A DNA stretch of 64,000 nucleotides from Blastomonas sp. SL216 (GCA_026625625.1 CP113055.1:188501-252500); one strand, 5' to 3'. Numbered from the stretch's first letter, positions 1 through 10,057 are shown. Made by a program: numbers and translations. Notes: generated by a model from the sequence alone, not told the origin.

Positions 1-2936
1 AAGAGGTCGAAAGCCGCGTCATCACGCCGATCGAGATGGAGATGCTGGGCATCCCCAAACAGACCGTGCTGCGATCGGTCGCCAAATATGCGATTGCCGA
101 TATCACCATCGATTTTGCCGATGGCACCGACATCTACTGGGCGCGCAGCCAGGTGGCCGAGCGGCTGGCCAATGCCACCGCAGACCTTCCCGCAACGGTC
201 GAAGGCGGCATGGCCCCGATCTCCACGCCCTTGTCCGACATGTTCATGTTCACCATCGAGGGGCCGCTTTCGCTGACCGAGAAGCGGCGGCTGCTCGACT
301 GGACCGTGCGTCCTGCGCTGCGCACCGTGCCGGGCGTGGCCGATGTCAACGCGCTGGGCGGCATGGTCGAAACCTATGAAGTGCAGCCCGATCCCGCCGC
401 GCTGGCGGCTGCGGGCCTCACTATCGAGGACCTGAAGGCCGCGATCGAATCCAGCAACCGCAACGATGGGGCAGGGCGGCTCAGCGTCGCCGAAGAGGCG
501 CTGATCGTCCGTTCGGTCGGAGCGATCGCTTCGCTCGACGATCTTGCCTCGGTCGTGGTGCGCAGCGCGGGCGGCGCGGTGGTGCGTATCGGCGATGTCG
601 CCACCGTGCGGATGGGGAGCCTGACCCGCTATGGCGCGGTGACCAAGAACGGCAAGGGCGAGGCGGTGCAGGGGCTGGTCATCGGCCTGCGCGGCGCGGA
701 TGCCAGCAAGATCGTCGCCGGGATCAAGCAGCGGCTCGGCGAATTGCAGCCAACCCTGCCGCCCGGTGTTACCATTTCAGCCTTTTATGACCGGTCCGAC
801 CTGATCGGCCGGGCCGTCGGCACGGTGGAAAAGGCGCTGCTCGAGGCGACGATCCTGGTGGTCATCCTGCTGCTGCTCTTCCTGGGCGATGTGCGCGCAT
901 CGGTGATCGTCGCGCTCGCCCTGCCGATGGCGGCGCTGATGACCTTCATCTGGATGCGCAGCATCGGCCTGACCGCCAATCTGATGAGCCTGGGGGGCCT
1001 GGCCATTGCGGTCGGCATGCTGGTCGATGGCGCGGTGGTGGTGGTCGAGAATGTCGTCGAGCGGTTGTCCGACGCCAGGCACCGTGGCTCTACCAAGCTC
1101 AACGCGGTGTTCGTCGCCACCGCCGAAGTCGCCACCCCGGTCGCCTCGGGCATGGCGATCATCGCGCTCGTCTTCCTGCCGCTGCTGACGCTCGAGGGGC
1201 TGGAGGGCAAGCTGTTCGCACCGGTGGCGATGACCATCGTGCTCGCCCTGCTTTCGGCCCTGATCCTGTCGCTGACGCTTGTGCCGGTGCTCGCCTATTT
1301 TGGCCTCAAGCGCAGCGAGGAGCATCATGACCCTGCGCTGATGCGCTGGATGACCCCGCGTTATGCGCGGCTGCTCGACGCTGGCTTTGCGCATCCGCGC
1401 CGGGTTTTCGCGGCTGCGGGCGCGGCGCTGGTGCTGGCGGGCGGGGCCTATGCCGTCACCGGCAAGACCTTCCTGCCGACCATGGATGAAGGCTCGATCA
1501 TCGTGCAGCTGACCAAATTGCCCAGCATCGGCCTGGGTCACAGCACCGCAGGCGACACGAAGGTGCAGAAGGCGCTGCTCGCCGATGTGCCCGAGATCGA
1601 GGCGGTGATTGCCCGCGTCGGCAGCGACGAGCTCGGGCTCGACCCGATGAGCCCCAACGAGACCGACAGCTTCCTCAAACTGAAGCCGCGCGAGGAGTGG
1701 CGCAGGGCGGACAAGGTGTGGCTAACCGACCAGATCCGCGCGGTGATGCACGATTTTCCGGGCATCGAACCCACCTTCACCCAGCCGATCGAGATGCGCA
1801 TCTCAGAGATGCTGACCGGCGCGCGCGGCGACCTTGTCATCAAGCTTTTCGGCCCAGACCTCAAGGAACTCTCGCGGCTGGCAGGCGAAATCCAGGGCAG
1901 GCTGGAGAAGATCGAGGGCACGACCGAAGCGATGACCGTCGCCAACGATACCGTCGATTATCTTCAGCTCGACATGGACCGCGTCGCCGCCGGACGGGCA
2001 GGGATGCCGGTCGACATGCTGCAGGACATGATGCGCGCCAATGTCGAGGGCGTGCGCGCCGGAACGGTGAGCGAGGGCGGCCGCCGCGTCCCGGTGATGA
2101 TCAAGGGCACCGGCGGCGATGGCATGGACCCGGCGATCTTTGCCGACCAGCTCTATCGCGCGCCCTCGGGCCAGCTCGTCCGCGCCAGCGATGTAGCGCA
2201 TATCCGCCAGGTTGCAGGACCGGTGAAGCTGGAGCACGAAAATGGCTCGCGCTACGCGATGGTCCAGGCCTTTGTCGGCGGGCGCGATCTGGTCGGCTAT
2301 GTCGATGATGCCAGGCGCGATATCGAGGCCAATGTGAAGCTGCCCCAGGGCTATCGCCTGGTCTGGGGCGGGCAGTTCGAGAACCAGCAGCGCGCCTCGG
2401 CGCGGCTGATGGTAGTGCTGCCGATCTCGCTCGTGCTGATCTTCCTGGTGCTCTACGCGACACTCGCGTCGGTGCGCGCTTCGCTGCTGATTCTGGTCAA
2501 CATCCCGTTCGCGATGGTCGGCGGCATGGTCTCGCTGGCGCTGGCAGGCGAATATCTCTCGGTCCCGGCCTCGGTCGGGTTCATCGCCTTGCTCGGCATC
2601 GCGGTGCTCAACGGGCTGGTGATGGTCACCTGCTTCCGCCAGCTGCGCGAGGATGGCTTGAGCCTCGAACAGGCGGTCCGGCAGGGCGCGGTGCGGCGGC
2701 TGCGCCCGGTGATGATGACCGCGACCATCGCTGCGTTCGGGTTGGTGCCGCTGCTGTTTGCAACGGGCCCGGGTTCCGAGATCCAGCGGCCGCTCGCCAT
2801 CGTCGTCATCGGCGGACTGGTCAGCGCCACCATGCTGACATTGATCCTGCTGCCCATTCTCTACCAGCGGTTCGGCGAAAGCCGGGCCGAGCGCGAGGCG
2901 GGTACGCTGGCCGCTGCTGCGGGAGACGCAGCATGA
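1..2936 (+). CDS. Heavy-metal efflux RND permease (CusA/CzcA family), 5' partial
   Basis: This is the inner-membrane proton-driven pump of a metal-exporting tripartite system. The reading frame is open from base 3, so the first ATG at 36 is internal and the true start lies before the window; about 977 residues are visible of a family usually 1030-1070 long. The TM4 segment encoded near 1011-1055 has the family proton-relay pattern (GMLVDGAVVVVEN, with Asp and Glu). Hydrophobic blocks near 850-1330 and 2400-2870 are the two halves of the RND membrane domain. A periplasmic SEML stretch (about 1804-1815) aligns with the region of CusA that holds a substrate methionine, but the other CusA methionines are not evident, so Cu/Ag versus Co/Zn/Cd is undecided. 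The stop overlaps the next start (ATGA at 2933), so the outer-membrane factor is translationally coupled. A membrane-fusion protein is expected just upstream. Confidence 0.9.
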   Translation, partial: EVESRVITPIEMEMLGIPKQTVLRSVAKYAIADITIDFADGTDIYWARSQVAERLANATADLPATVEGGMAPISTPLSDMFMFTIEGPLSLTEKRRLLDWTVRPALRTVPGVADVNALGGMVETYEVQPDPAALAAAGLTIEDLKAAIESSNRNDGAGRLSVAEEALIVRSVGAIASLDDLASVVVRSAGGAVVRIGDVATVRMGSLTRYGAVTKNGKGEAVQGLVIGLRGADASKIVAGIKQRLGELQPTLPPGVTISAFYDRSDLIGRAVGTVEKALLEATILVVILLLLFLGDVRASVIVALALPMAALMTFIWMRSIGLTANLMSLGGLAIAVGMLVDGAVVVVENVVERLSDARHRGSTKLNAVFVATAEVATPVASGMAIIALVFLPLLTLEGLEGKLFAPVAMTIVLALLSALILSLTLVPVLAYFGLKRSEEHHDPALMRWMTPRYARLLDAGFAHPRRVFAAAGAALVLAGGAYAVTGKTFLPTMDEGSIIVQLTKLPSIGLGHSTAGDTKVQKALLADVPEIEAVIARVGSDELGLDPMSPNETDSFLKLKPREEWRRADKVWLTDQIRAVMHDFPGIEPTFTQPIEMRISEMLTGARGDLVIKLFGPDLKELSRLAGEIQGRLEKIEGTTEAMTVANDTVDYLQLDMDRVAAGRAGMPVDMLQDMMRANVEGVRAGTVSEGGRRVPVMIKGTGGDGMDPAIFADQLYRAPSGQLVRASDVAHIRQVAGPVKLEHENGSRYAMVQAFVGGRDLVGYVDDARRDIEANVKLPQGYRLVWGGQFENQQRASARLMVVLPISLVLIFLVLYATLASVRASLLILVNIPFAMVGGMVSLALAGEYLSVPASVGFIALLGIAVLNGLVMVTCFRQLREDGLSLEQAVRQGAVRRLRPVMMTATIAAFGLVPLLFATGPGSEIQRPLAIVVIGGLVSATMLTLILLPILYQRFGESRAEREAGTLAAAAGDAA

Positions 2937-4165
2937 TCGCCCGGTTCACGCTGATGGCCGCGCTGCTGGCCGCCACCACGCCCGCGCTGGCGCAACCCGG
3001 CTTGCCGCCCGAACCCCAGGTGCGCGAGGCGCTCGACCAGCATCCTTCGGTGCTTGCCGCCATGGCGCGGGTCGAGGCTGCGCGCGCCGATGGCGAGGCG
3101 CTGCGCGCCGGACCGCACGAGTTCATGCTGACCACCAGCGCCATCCAGCGCACGGTCGATCGCGACGGGCGCTATGCCGAGTTCGATGCGTCCCTGAGCC
3201 GCCCGATCCGGCTGCCCGGCAAGGCGCGGCTCGACCGGCAGGCTGGCGCATCGGGCGTCGAGGCGGCCGAAAACCGCATGGAGGACGCGCGGCATCAGGC
3301 AGCGTTGCTGCTTGCCGATTATTGGTGGGACTGGCTGGGCGCCGCTGCGGAAGAGCAGATCGATGCCCAGGCCGCCGCCAATCTGGAACGATCGCTTACA
3401 AGCATCCGCCGCCGGGCCGAGCTGCGCGATGCCGCTCCGATGGAGGTCGATCAGGCCGAAGCGGCATTGGGCTCCGCGCGATTGCAGGTACAGCAATCGG
3501 CCGGCCGGGCAGCGCTGGCCAAGGCGCGGCTGCAGGCGCAGTTTCCGGGCTTTGTCCTGCCGGCTGCCCCAGGCGAGCTGCCGCTGCCCGAAATGCCGCA
3601 GGCCAGCCTTGCCGAACTGGGCCGCCTGGTCATTGATCGCAGCCATGAGATTGGCGCGGCGAAGGCGGAGGCCGAGCGGTTGCAGGCGCTGGCCGATCGC
3701 GCGCGCCGTGATCGCATCGCCGACCCCAGCATCGGGGTGCGCGCGTTCAGCGAGCGCAGCGGGCAGGAAACCGGATTGGGGGTCATCGCCACGATACCCC
3801 TGGGTGGCCGGCACCGCAGCGCGCTCGCCGACCGTGCGGGCAGCGAGGCAGCCGCTGCGGCTGCCGAAGCCACCGCCGTCAGCTTTGACGTTCAGGAAAT
3901 GGCCGATACCGATGTCGTGAATGCCGATGCCGCCTGGCAGGCCTGGCTGCGCAGCCGTGACGGCGCGAAGGCGCAGGTCGCTGCCGTGCTGAAGATGCGC
4001 AAGGGCTATGATCTGGGCGCGATCGACCTTGCCGATCTGTTGCTGGCCGAACGGCAGACGCAGGACATGTTCCGTGCAGAGGTGCAGGCGCGCACCGCCG
4101 CGCTGCGCGCGATCACCCGCATCCTGATCGACAGCCACAGCATCTGGATCGGCGACGAGCTCTAG
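2933..4165 (+). CDS. TolC-family outer membrane factor of the metal RND pump
   Basis: A 410-residue protein that should form the trimeric outer-membrane channel for the preceding pump. It opens with a clear Sec signal peptide (hydrophobic core about residues 5-19, ending Ala-Leu-Ala). The rest is Ala/Arg/Glu-rich and helical, with two repeats of the coiled-coil hairpin expected of outer membrane efflux proteins (about 30-200 and 215-395). No lipobox cysteine is seen, unlike the NodT-type protein at 43607. The ATG overlaps the pump stop codon by 4 nt, which fixes the start. The closest relatives by architecture are the CzcC/CusC type; sequence alone does not give the metal. Confidence 0.85.
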   Translation: MIARFTLMAALLAATTPALAQPGLPPEPQVREALDQHPSVLAAMARVEAARADGEALRAGPHEFMLTTSAIQRTVDRDGRYAEFDASLSRPIRLPGKARLDRQAGASGVEAAENRMEDARHQAALLLADYWWDWLGAAAEEQIDAQAAANLERSLTSIRRRAELRDAAPMEVDQAEAALGSARLQVQQSAGRAALAKARLQAQFPGFVLPAAPGELPLPEMPQASLAELGRLVIDRSHEIGAAKAEAERLQALADRARRDRIADPSIGVRAFSERSGQETGLGVIATIPLGGRHRSALADRAGSEAAAAAAEATAVSFDVQEMADTDVVNADAAWQAWLRSRDGAKAQVAAVLKMRKGYDLGAIDLADLLLAERQTQDMFRAEVQARTAALRAITRILIDSHSIWIGDEL

Positions 4166-4321
4166 GCGCGGGGGCGGCGCGGCGCCCACCTGTGCTTCGC
4201 CCTTGATGACGACCTGCAAGAAACGTCACCATCGAGAGTTCAAGAATGCATATTCCAATTTGATCTATGGGGTGTTAGGCCGAAGCCAGGAACGGGGTGC
4301 GGTCAATATCCTGGTCTGTTC

Positions 4322-4570
4322 ATGCTCGCCCATGCCAAATCGCCTGCCACGGCGATGGCTGGGCTGGCGCGGCGGTATCCGCACAGCGGGTCATGGGGGA
4401 TCGGGCTGATCGGCCTTGCCGGTGCACTGGCTATCAGTGTCGTCCTGCCCCTGCTGGGCCGGATCCATGGCGAGGCCAAGATTGCCAGTGCCGGCGGGGG
4501 AGGGGCATTTTCCGCGTCGCCCCCCGCTCAAGAGAGGGAGTCAGGCGATGCATTCACCCATCGAGATTGA
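4322..4570 (+). pseudogene. Probable remnant of a sugar MFS transporter C-terminus
   Basis: An 82-codon frame contains one convincing hydrophobic segment flanked by motifs I recognise from the C-terminal part of sugar-type MFS permeases: an RRYP-x-SGS loop, a glycine-rich helix ending VLPLLG, then a GEAKIASAGG loop. The expected remaining helices on either side are missing. Upstream translation in this frame is not membrane-like, and the frame ends inside the next gene. MFS permeases commonly sit beside gluconate-2-dehydrogenase-3/GMC/ThuA genes, so a decayed transporter fits the place. The alternative is a chance open frame or a small membrane protein. The rest of the 4166-4547 gap holds nothing else I can support; its first part (about 4210-4280) is relatively AT-rich. 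Confidence 0.35.
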
Positions 4571-5162
4571 CCGGCGCGCCGCGCTGCACGGCATCATGCT
4601 GCTGCTGGGCGCGACCGCGGTGGCGGGCTGCGGCTATCAGCCGGGATCGGACAAGCGGGTGACGCTGGGCAAAGCACAGATCGAGCTGCTCGACCTGGTT
4701 TCCGATACGATCATCCCGAAGACCGATACGCCGGGCGCGGTCGAGGCCGGAGTGCCCAAGCGGCTGGCCGCGATGTACAGCGACTGGGCATCGGACAAGA
4801 CCCGCAAGGCGCTGTCGGGCGCGCTCGACCGGATCGACGCTGGCGCAAGGGCCTCGACCGGCAAGGCCTTCGGGCAATTGTCGGCCGACGAGCGGCTGGC
4901 CTATCTGCGGGGGCATGAGGCAGCTGCGCTCAAGCCCGTTCCGCCCAAGCCCGGCGCGCCCAAGGGCAGCTTCATCGCGCCGGTCGTCTCGGTTGCCGAT
5001 GTCGGTTACCACACGCTCAAGCAGCTGGTCGCGACGCTCTATTTCAGCAGCGAGGTGGGGCTGACCCAGGAGCTGATCTACGAGCATGTGCCGGGGCCAT
5101 GGCAGCCATCGATCGCGATCACGCCGGATATGCGTCCCTTTTCCACGCTCGGCCCATTCTGA
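4548..5162 (+). CDS. Gluconate 2-dehydrogenase subunit 3-like protein
   Basis: A 204-residue small-subunit-like protein of the Gluconate_2-dh3 family, which accompanies membrane-bound GMC-type sugar and sugar-acid dehydrogenases. The ATG at 4548 is chosen over the longer in-frame start at 4416 because AGGGAG lies 7 nt upstream and it gives a proper export signal: Arg-Arg (residues 9-10), a hydrophobic core, and a lipobox-like Val-Ala-Gly-Cys near residue 27. This looks like a Tat-type or lipoprotein signal, so the product is probably periplasmic and membrane-attached. The family pattern LDLVSDTIIPKTDTPGA is present at about residues 48-64. The GMC oxidoreductase starts 15 nt downstream, so the two should be co-expressed and act as a complex. 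Confidence 0.85.
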   Translation: MHSPIEIDRRAALHGIMLLLGATAVAGCGYQPGSDKRVTLGKAQIELLDLVSDTIIPKTDTPGAVEAGVPKRLAAMYSDWASDKTRKALSGALDRIDAGARASTGKAFGQLSADERLAYLRGHEAAALKPVPPKPGAPKGSFIAPVVSVADVGYHTLKQLVATLYFSSEVGLTQELIYEHVPGPWQPSIAITPDMRPFSTLGPF

Positions 5163-5177
5163 CCGGAGTTTCTGCGG

Positions 5178-6869
5178 ATGTCTTTTGATGCGATTGTCAT
5201 TGGCTCGGGGATGAGCGGGGGGATGGCCGCCAAGGAATTGTGCGAACGCGGCCTGAAGGTGCTGGTGCTGGAAAGGGGCAAGGAAATCGACCCCGCCAAG
5301 GATTATATGGACCACCAGATGCCCTGGGAGTTCGCCAACAACATGCAGGTGCCCGAGGACGAGGTCGCACGCGATTATCCGGTGCAAAGCCAGTGCTATG
5401 CGTTCAATGGTGCAACCCGGAAATTCTGGGCCAAGGACAGCGAACAGCCCTATTCCACCCCCGAAGACAAGCCGTTCACCTGGATACGCGGCGATCATCT
5501 CGGCGGGCGCTCGGTCATGTGGGGGCGGCAGAGCTATCGCCTGTCCGAAATGGACTTCGAGGCGAATGCCAAAGACGGGCACGGCACCGACTGGCCGATC
5601 CGCTATGCCGATCTTGCGCCATGGTATGATCATGTCGAACGGTTCATCGGGGTGGCGGGATCGAGGGAAGGCCTGCCCCAGCTTCCCGATGGCGAGTTTC
5701 TGCCCGCGTTCGAGCTCAACGATGCCGAAAAGCAGTTCAAGGCGGTGGTGGAATCGCGCTTTGCCGGGCGCAAGGTGATCTCCGGGCGCACGGCGAATCT
5801 TTCAGTCGCGCAGCCGCATCACGAGGAGCTGGGCCGGGCCAGCTGCCAGAACCGGTCGATCTGCGAACGCGGGTGCAGCTTTGGTGCTATGCATTCCAGC
5901 CTCAGTTCCTCGCTGCCGGCAGCCAGGCGGACGGGCAACCTCACCGTCGTCACCGACGCGATCGTGCATTCGATCGAGCACGATCCCAAGACCGGGCGCG
6001 CCACCGGCGTTCGGGTGATCGATGCGAAGACCAGCGAAGGCCGCACCTATCAGGCGCGCATCATCTTTCTCAACGCCTCGACCATCGGCACCGCGCAGGT
6101 GCTGCTCAATTCGGTGAGCGAGGCGCATCCGCGCGGCCTTGCCAATGGATCGGACCAGGTGGGGCGCAACCTGATGGACCATATGTACGCGCTGATCACC
6201 ATCGCGATGTTCCCGGGGCCCGAGGACCGCTATTATCGCGGGCGCCGTCCGACGGGGCTGTACATCCCGCGCTTCCGCAACGTTACCGAGCCGGGCGAGG
6301 GTTTCGTGCGCGGCTATGGCTATCAGGGGGGCGTTTCGCGAGCCGGGTGGCGCGGGGCGGCGCTGCAACCTGGCGTGCTGGGGGCCGAGATCAAGCAGCG
6401 CGCGCACACGATCGGGCCGTGGACCGCGTTTCTCGGCGGCTTTGGCGAGATGCTGCCCAATCCGGAGAATCGCGTGACACTGCATGCCTCACGCAAGGAC
6501 AAATGGGGCATGCCCATTCCGCATATCGATTGCGCGCACGGGCCCAATGAAAAGGCGATGATCAAGCATATCCTGGCCGATGCCAGGGACATGCTGGAAG
6601 CCGCCGGGGGCAAGGTGGTGATGCAGTCGAGCGAACCGGGCAAGCCGGGGCTTGGCATCCACGAAATGGGGACCGCGCGCATGGGGCGCGATCCGGCAAC
6701 ATCGGTGGTCAACGGCTTCAACCAGGCGCATGAGGTGCCCAATCTGTTCATCACCGATGGCGCGGCGATGGCATCATCGGGCTGCCAGAACCCCTCGCTG
6801 ACCTATATGGCGCTGTCTGCGCGCGCGGCGGACCATGCGGTCAAGCTGATGAAGGACAATGTGCTGTGA
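5178..6869 (+). CDS. GMC family FAD-dependent oxidoreductase
   Basis: A 563-residue flavoprotein expected to oxidise a sugar, polyol or sugar acid, passing electrons to the respiratory chain. The N-terminus carries the FAD dinucleotide-binding motif VIGSGMSGG (residues 7-15) and an acidic-ended second strand (LVLERG). Near the C-terminus are the GMC active-site block (IHEMGTARMG) and the closing FITDGA...NPSLTYMALSARAADH region. It has no signal peptide of its own, consistent with piggy-back export with the preceding subunit 3-like protein. The stop overlaps the ThuA gene start by one base (TGATG). The exact substrate cannot be read from the sequence; the ThuA neighbour and the transporter fragment suggest a carbohydrate derivative. 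Confidence 0.9.
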   Translation: MSFDAIVIGSGMSGGMAAKELCERGLKVLVLERGKEIDPAKDYMDHQMPWEFANNMQVPEDEVARDYPVQSQCYAFNGATRKFWAKDSEQPYSTPEDKPFTWIRGDHLGGRSVMWGRQSYRLSEMDFEANAKDGHGTDWPIRYADLAPWYDHVERFIGVAGSREGLPQLPDGEFLPAFELNDAEKQFKAVVESRFAGRKVISGRTANLSVAQPHHEELGRASCQNRSICERGCSFGAMHSSLSSSLPAARRTGNLTVVTDAIVHSIEHDPKTGRATGVRVIDAKTSEGRTYQARIIFLNASTIGTAQVLLNSVSEAHPRGLANGSDQVGRNLMDHMYALITIAMFPGPEDRYYRGRRPTGLYIPRFRNVTEPGEGFVRGYGYQGGVSRAGWRGAALQPGVLGAEIKQRAHTIGPWTAFLGGFGEMLPNPENRVTLHASRKDKWGMPIPHIDCAHGPNEKAMIKHILADARDMLEAAGGKVVMQSSEPGKPGLGIHEMGTARMGRDPATSVVNGFNQAHEVPNLFITDGAAMASSGCQNPSLTYMALSARAADHAVKLMKDNVL

Positions 6870-7981
6870 TGCGGCTGACACTGATCCGCTCGCTCGCGCT
6901 TGCTGGACTCGCGCTGGCATTGCCCGGCCAGGTCCGCGCACAGGCGGTGACCGATTGCCCGATGCGCGACATGCCCTTTTCCGCCGAAAGCCCGCTGATC
7001 GACGTGCTGCTGAACCCCCAGGCGCGGGCGCTGACCCAGGCTGCCACCGGGCAGGATTTCGACAAGACGCCGCCCGCCTTTACCGGCACCACCCCGCCGA
7101 CCTTCGCTGCGATCCTGACGGTGCGCAAGTTTGCAGCCTTTGTCGGCGTGCCCGAGAGCGCCATCGCGCCGCTGGACGCCCGGCTGCGCTTGCTGCCCGT
7201 CACCGCCGAAGACAAGGTGAAGCGCTGCCAGCGCTATGACAATGATCGGCCCGATATCCGCCTGCCGAACGATGGCAAGCCGCGGCTGCTGCTGTTCGAG
7301 AAGATCATCGGCTTCAAGGATACGCCCTCGGTCAACGCAGCTCACGCTGCGTTCATCGCCATGGCCGAGCGCAAGGGCTGGCATGTCGTTGCGACCGACA
7401 AGGCCGGTGCGTTCCATCCGCGCACGCTCGGTCAGTTTGATGCGGTGATCTGGAACAATATTTCGGGCGATGTGCTGACCCTGTCGCAGCGCAAGGCGTT
7501 CAAGCGATTCCTGCAGCGCGGCGGGGGATTTGTCGGCATTCATGGATCGGCGGGTGATCCGGCCTGGTTCTGGGACTGGTATGCCGATGACCTGCTTGGC
7601 GCGCGCTTCACCGGCCACCCGATGAACCCGCAGCTTCAGGAAGCGCGGATCGCCGTCAATCCCGATCACCCGCTGGCCAAGGCGCTGCCGCGCGAATGGC
7701 GGATGACCGATGAATGGTACAGCTTCGGCACCAACCCCCGGCGCATCGGCGCGCAGGTGCTGCTGACGCTGGATGAAAGCACCTACAGCCCGGTCGGCAT
7801 CAAGGGGGAAGATCTGCGCATGGGCGATCATCCGCTGGCCTGGACACACTGTATCGGCAAGGGGCGCATGTTCTATTCGGCTATCGGCCACGCACCGGAC
7901 ACGTACGCCCAGCCGCAGAATGTCGCCATGCTGGAGGCCGCCATCGCCTGGGCGGCGAGCGATCGGAAAGCCTGCAAGTGA
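6869..7981 (+). CDS. Exported ThuA-domain protein
   Basis: A 370-residue protein with a signal peptide (residues 1-25, ending Val-Arg-Ala-Gln-Ala) and a C-terminal ThuA domain (about 130-365), a glutamine-amidotransferase-like fold linked to trehalose and sugar metabolism. Recognisable pieces are the first strand (RLLLFEKIIGFKDTPS), a central DAVIWNN strand and the GGGFVGIHG turn followed by a Trp-rich loop; the family is not known to use the amidotransferase cysteine. Residues 25-125 are a separate N-terminal stretch with no domain I can name. ATG 6869 is preferred over GTG 6866. It follows the GMC gene directly and probably ends the operon. Confidence 0.8.
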   Translation: MRLTLIRSLALAGLALALPGQVRAQAVTDCPMRDMPFSAESPLIDVLLNPQARALTQAATGQDFDKTPPAFTGTTPPTFAAILTVRKFAAFVGVPESAIAPLDARLRLLPVTAEDKVKRCQRYDNDRPDIRLPNDGKPRLLLFEKIIGFKDTPSVNAAHAAFIAMAERKGWHVVATDKAGAFHPRTLGQFDAVIWNNISGDVLTLSQRKAFKRFLQRGGGFVGIHGSAGDPAWFWDWYADDLLGARFTGHPMNPQLQEARIAVNPDHPLAKALPREWRMTDEWYSFGTNPRRIGAQVLLTLDESTYSPVGIKGEDLRMGDHPLAWTHCIGKGRMFYSAIGHAPDTYAQPQNVAMLEAAIAWAASDRKACK

Positions 7982-8098
7982 CGGCCAGCGTCAGAAAGAC
8001 ATTTGGTCCTCAAGTATCGCTTTGAATATCCCCGCTGGCTATCCTGAGCAGGTGCCAATATATCTCGGTCGCGCACACCGTGAATGGGTCGGGGGGTT

Positions 8099-9367
8099 AT
8101 GCTGACGAAACTGGGTTCCTGGGTTAAACGGCATAAGGTCTGGTCTGCGCTGATTGCGCTGGTGCTGCTGTTCATCGTCTATCGGATCGTGCGCCCGACG
8201 CCGCACGAATACGAATATATCAGCGAGACCGTGGCGCGCGGCGAGGTGCAGCGCGTGGTGTCGGCCAGCGGCAAGGTTCGCGCGCTGAACACGATCAAGG
8301 TGGGCACCGAAGTGTCTGGCCAGGTCACCAAGGTCTATGTCGATTTCAATTCCCCGGTCACGGCAGGCCAGGTGCTGGCCGAGATCGATCCGACGCGCGT
8401 CCGCGCCCGGGTGCAGCAGATCGAGGCGCAGGTGGCGCTGGCGCGGGCAGGGCTGCAGCAGACGGTGGCCAATGTCGCCCGCGCGCGCGCCGAGCTGCAG
8501 ATCCAGGAGCGCGATTTCGCCCGGCAGAAGTCGCTGGCCGAGCGCGGCTTCGTCTCCAAGGCCAATCTCGATGCGGCGCAGACCCGGCTGAACAGCGCGC
8601 GCAACGCGCTGGAAGTGGCGACGGCGCAGACGCAGAGCGGCGATGCGCAGATTCGCCAGGCCAATGCAGAGCTTTCCTCGGCGCGGCTTGACCTCACCCG
8701 CACCGTCATCATCGCGCCCGCCAGCGGCGTAATCATCAACAAGCTGGTCGAGCCGGGCACGACCGTCGCGGCCAGCTTCCAGACGCCCAATCTGTTCGAG
8801 ATCGCGGCGGACACCACCAAGATGCAGGTCGAAGCCTCGGTCGACGAAGCCGATATCGGCCAGATCGTCGAGGGGCAGGACGTCAACTTCACCGTCGACA
8901 GCTATCCCGACGATGTGTTCCGCGCCAAGGTTCGGCAGATCCGCAAGGCGCCGGTCGAGACGCAGAATGTCGTCAGCTATCTCGTCATCATCGATGTCGA
9001 CAATCTCGACGGCAAGCTGCTGCCGGGCATGACTGCGAATGTCGAGATCATCACCGGGGCGAAGCGCAACGTGCTGCGCGTGCCGACCAACGCGCTGCGC
9101 TTCCGCCCGAAGCCGGCGGACCGGGGCGAGCCGCAACAGCCTGCCGAGCCCTCGCGCAACGATAGCCCGCGCCAGGTGCTGTACCTCGTCAGCACAGACC
9201 CCTATCGCCCGACCCGCAAGCCGGTGAAGATCGGGCTGCAGGGCGATGATTATACCGAGATCGTGTCGGGCATCAAAAGCGGCGACAAGGTGCTGGTGCG
9301 GACGAAGTCGCTGAAACCGCGGCCCGAGAGCGAAGATACGGAAGACGATGACAGCGCCGCTTCTTGA
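8099..9367 (+). CDS. MacA-like periplasmic adaptor (HlyD/RND MFP family)
   Basis: The adaptor of an ABC-type tripartite exporter. It has an N-terminal membrane anchor (about residues 12-31), a lipoyl/barrel-sandwich half (VVSASGKVRALNTIKVGTEVSG), a long alpha-helical hairpin rich in Gln/Ala/Arg (about 95-205), the second lipoyl half (APASGVIINKLVEPGTTV) and a beta-barrel domain. The start at 8099 is preferred because a G-rich stretch (8091-8096) precedes it; an ATG at 8084 would add five residues without a ribosome binding site. The C-terminal 18 residues are acidic and their codons overlap the start of the ATPase gene by 20 nt. The gap 7982-8098 shows no gene. Confidence 0.87.
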   Translation: MLTKLGSWVKRHKVWSALIALVLLFIVYRIVRPTPHEYEYISETVARGEVQRVVSASGKVRALNTIKVGTEVSGQVTKVYVDFNSPVTAGQVLAEIDPTRVRARVQQIEAQVALARAGLQQTVANVARARAELQIQERDFARQKSLAERGFVSKANLDAAQTRLNSARNALEVATAQTQSGDAQIRQANAELSSARLDLTRTVIIAPASGVIINKLVEPGTTVAASFQTPNLFEIAADTTKMQVEASVDEADIGQIVEGQDVNFTVDSYPDDVFRAKVRQIRKAPVETQNVVSYLVIIDVDNLDGKLLPGMTANVEIITGAKRNVLRVPTNALRFRPKPADRGEPQQPAEPSRNDSPRQVLYLVSTDPYRPTRKPVKIGLQGDDYTEIVSGIKSGDKVLVRTKSLKPRPESEDTEDDDSAAS

Positions 9368-10057
9368 GACGCACGATCTGGTCAAGAACTACATGATCGG
9401 CGGCGAGCTGGTGCATGCCGTCAACGGGGTGTCGCTGCGCATCGACCAGGGCGAGTTCGTCGCGATCATGGGGGCGAGCGGATCGGGCAAGTCGACCTTC
9501 ATGAACATGATCGGCTGCCTCGATGTGCCGACATCGGGCACGCTGATGCTCGACGGCATCGATACGCGCACGCTGAACAGCGATGAGCTGGCGGAAATCC
9601 GCAATCGCAAGATCGGCTTCGTGTTCCAGCAGTTCAACCTGCTCGCGCGGACCAGCGCGCTCGACAATGTCGCGGTGCCGCTGATCTATGCCGGGGTCCG
9701 TCCCGCCGAACGCCGCCAGCGCGCGCAGGCCAGGCTGGAAGCGATGGGCCTTGCGCATCGCATGCAGAACACGCCTGCAAAGCTTTCCGGCGGCCAGCAG
9801 CAGCGCGTGGCGATCGCGCGGGCGCTGGTCACCAATCCGCTGATTCTGCTGGCTGACGAGCCGACCGGCGCGCTCGACACCCAGACCTCGCTCGACATCA
9901 TGGGCATCTTCCAGAAGCTCAATGATGAAGGGATTACGCTGATCGTCGTCACGCACGAGCCCGATATCGCCGAATATGCCGCGCGGCGGATCGTTTTCCG
10001 CGATGGCAAGGTGATCGAGGATGCCGCGGTGACCTCGCGCCGCCGGGCGGTCGCGCC

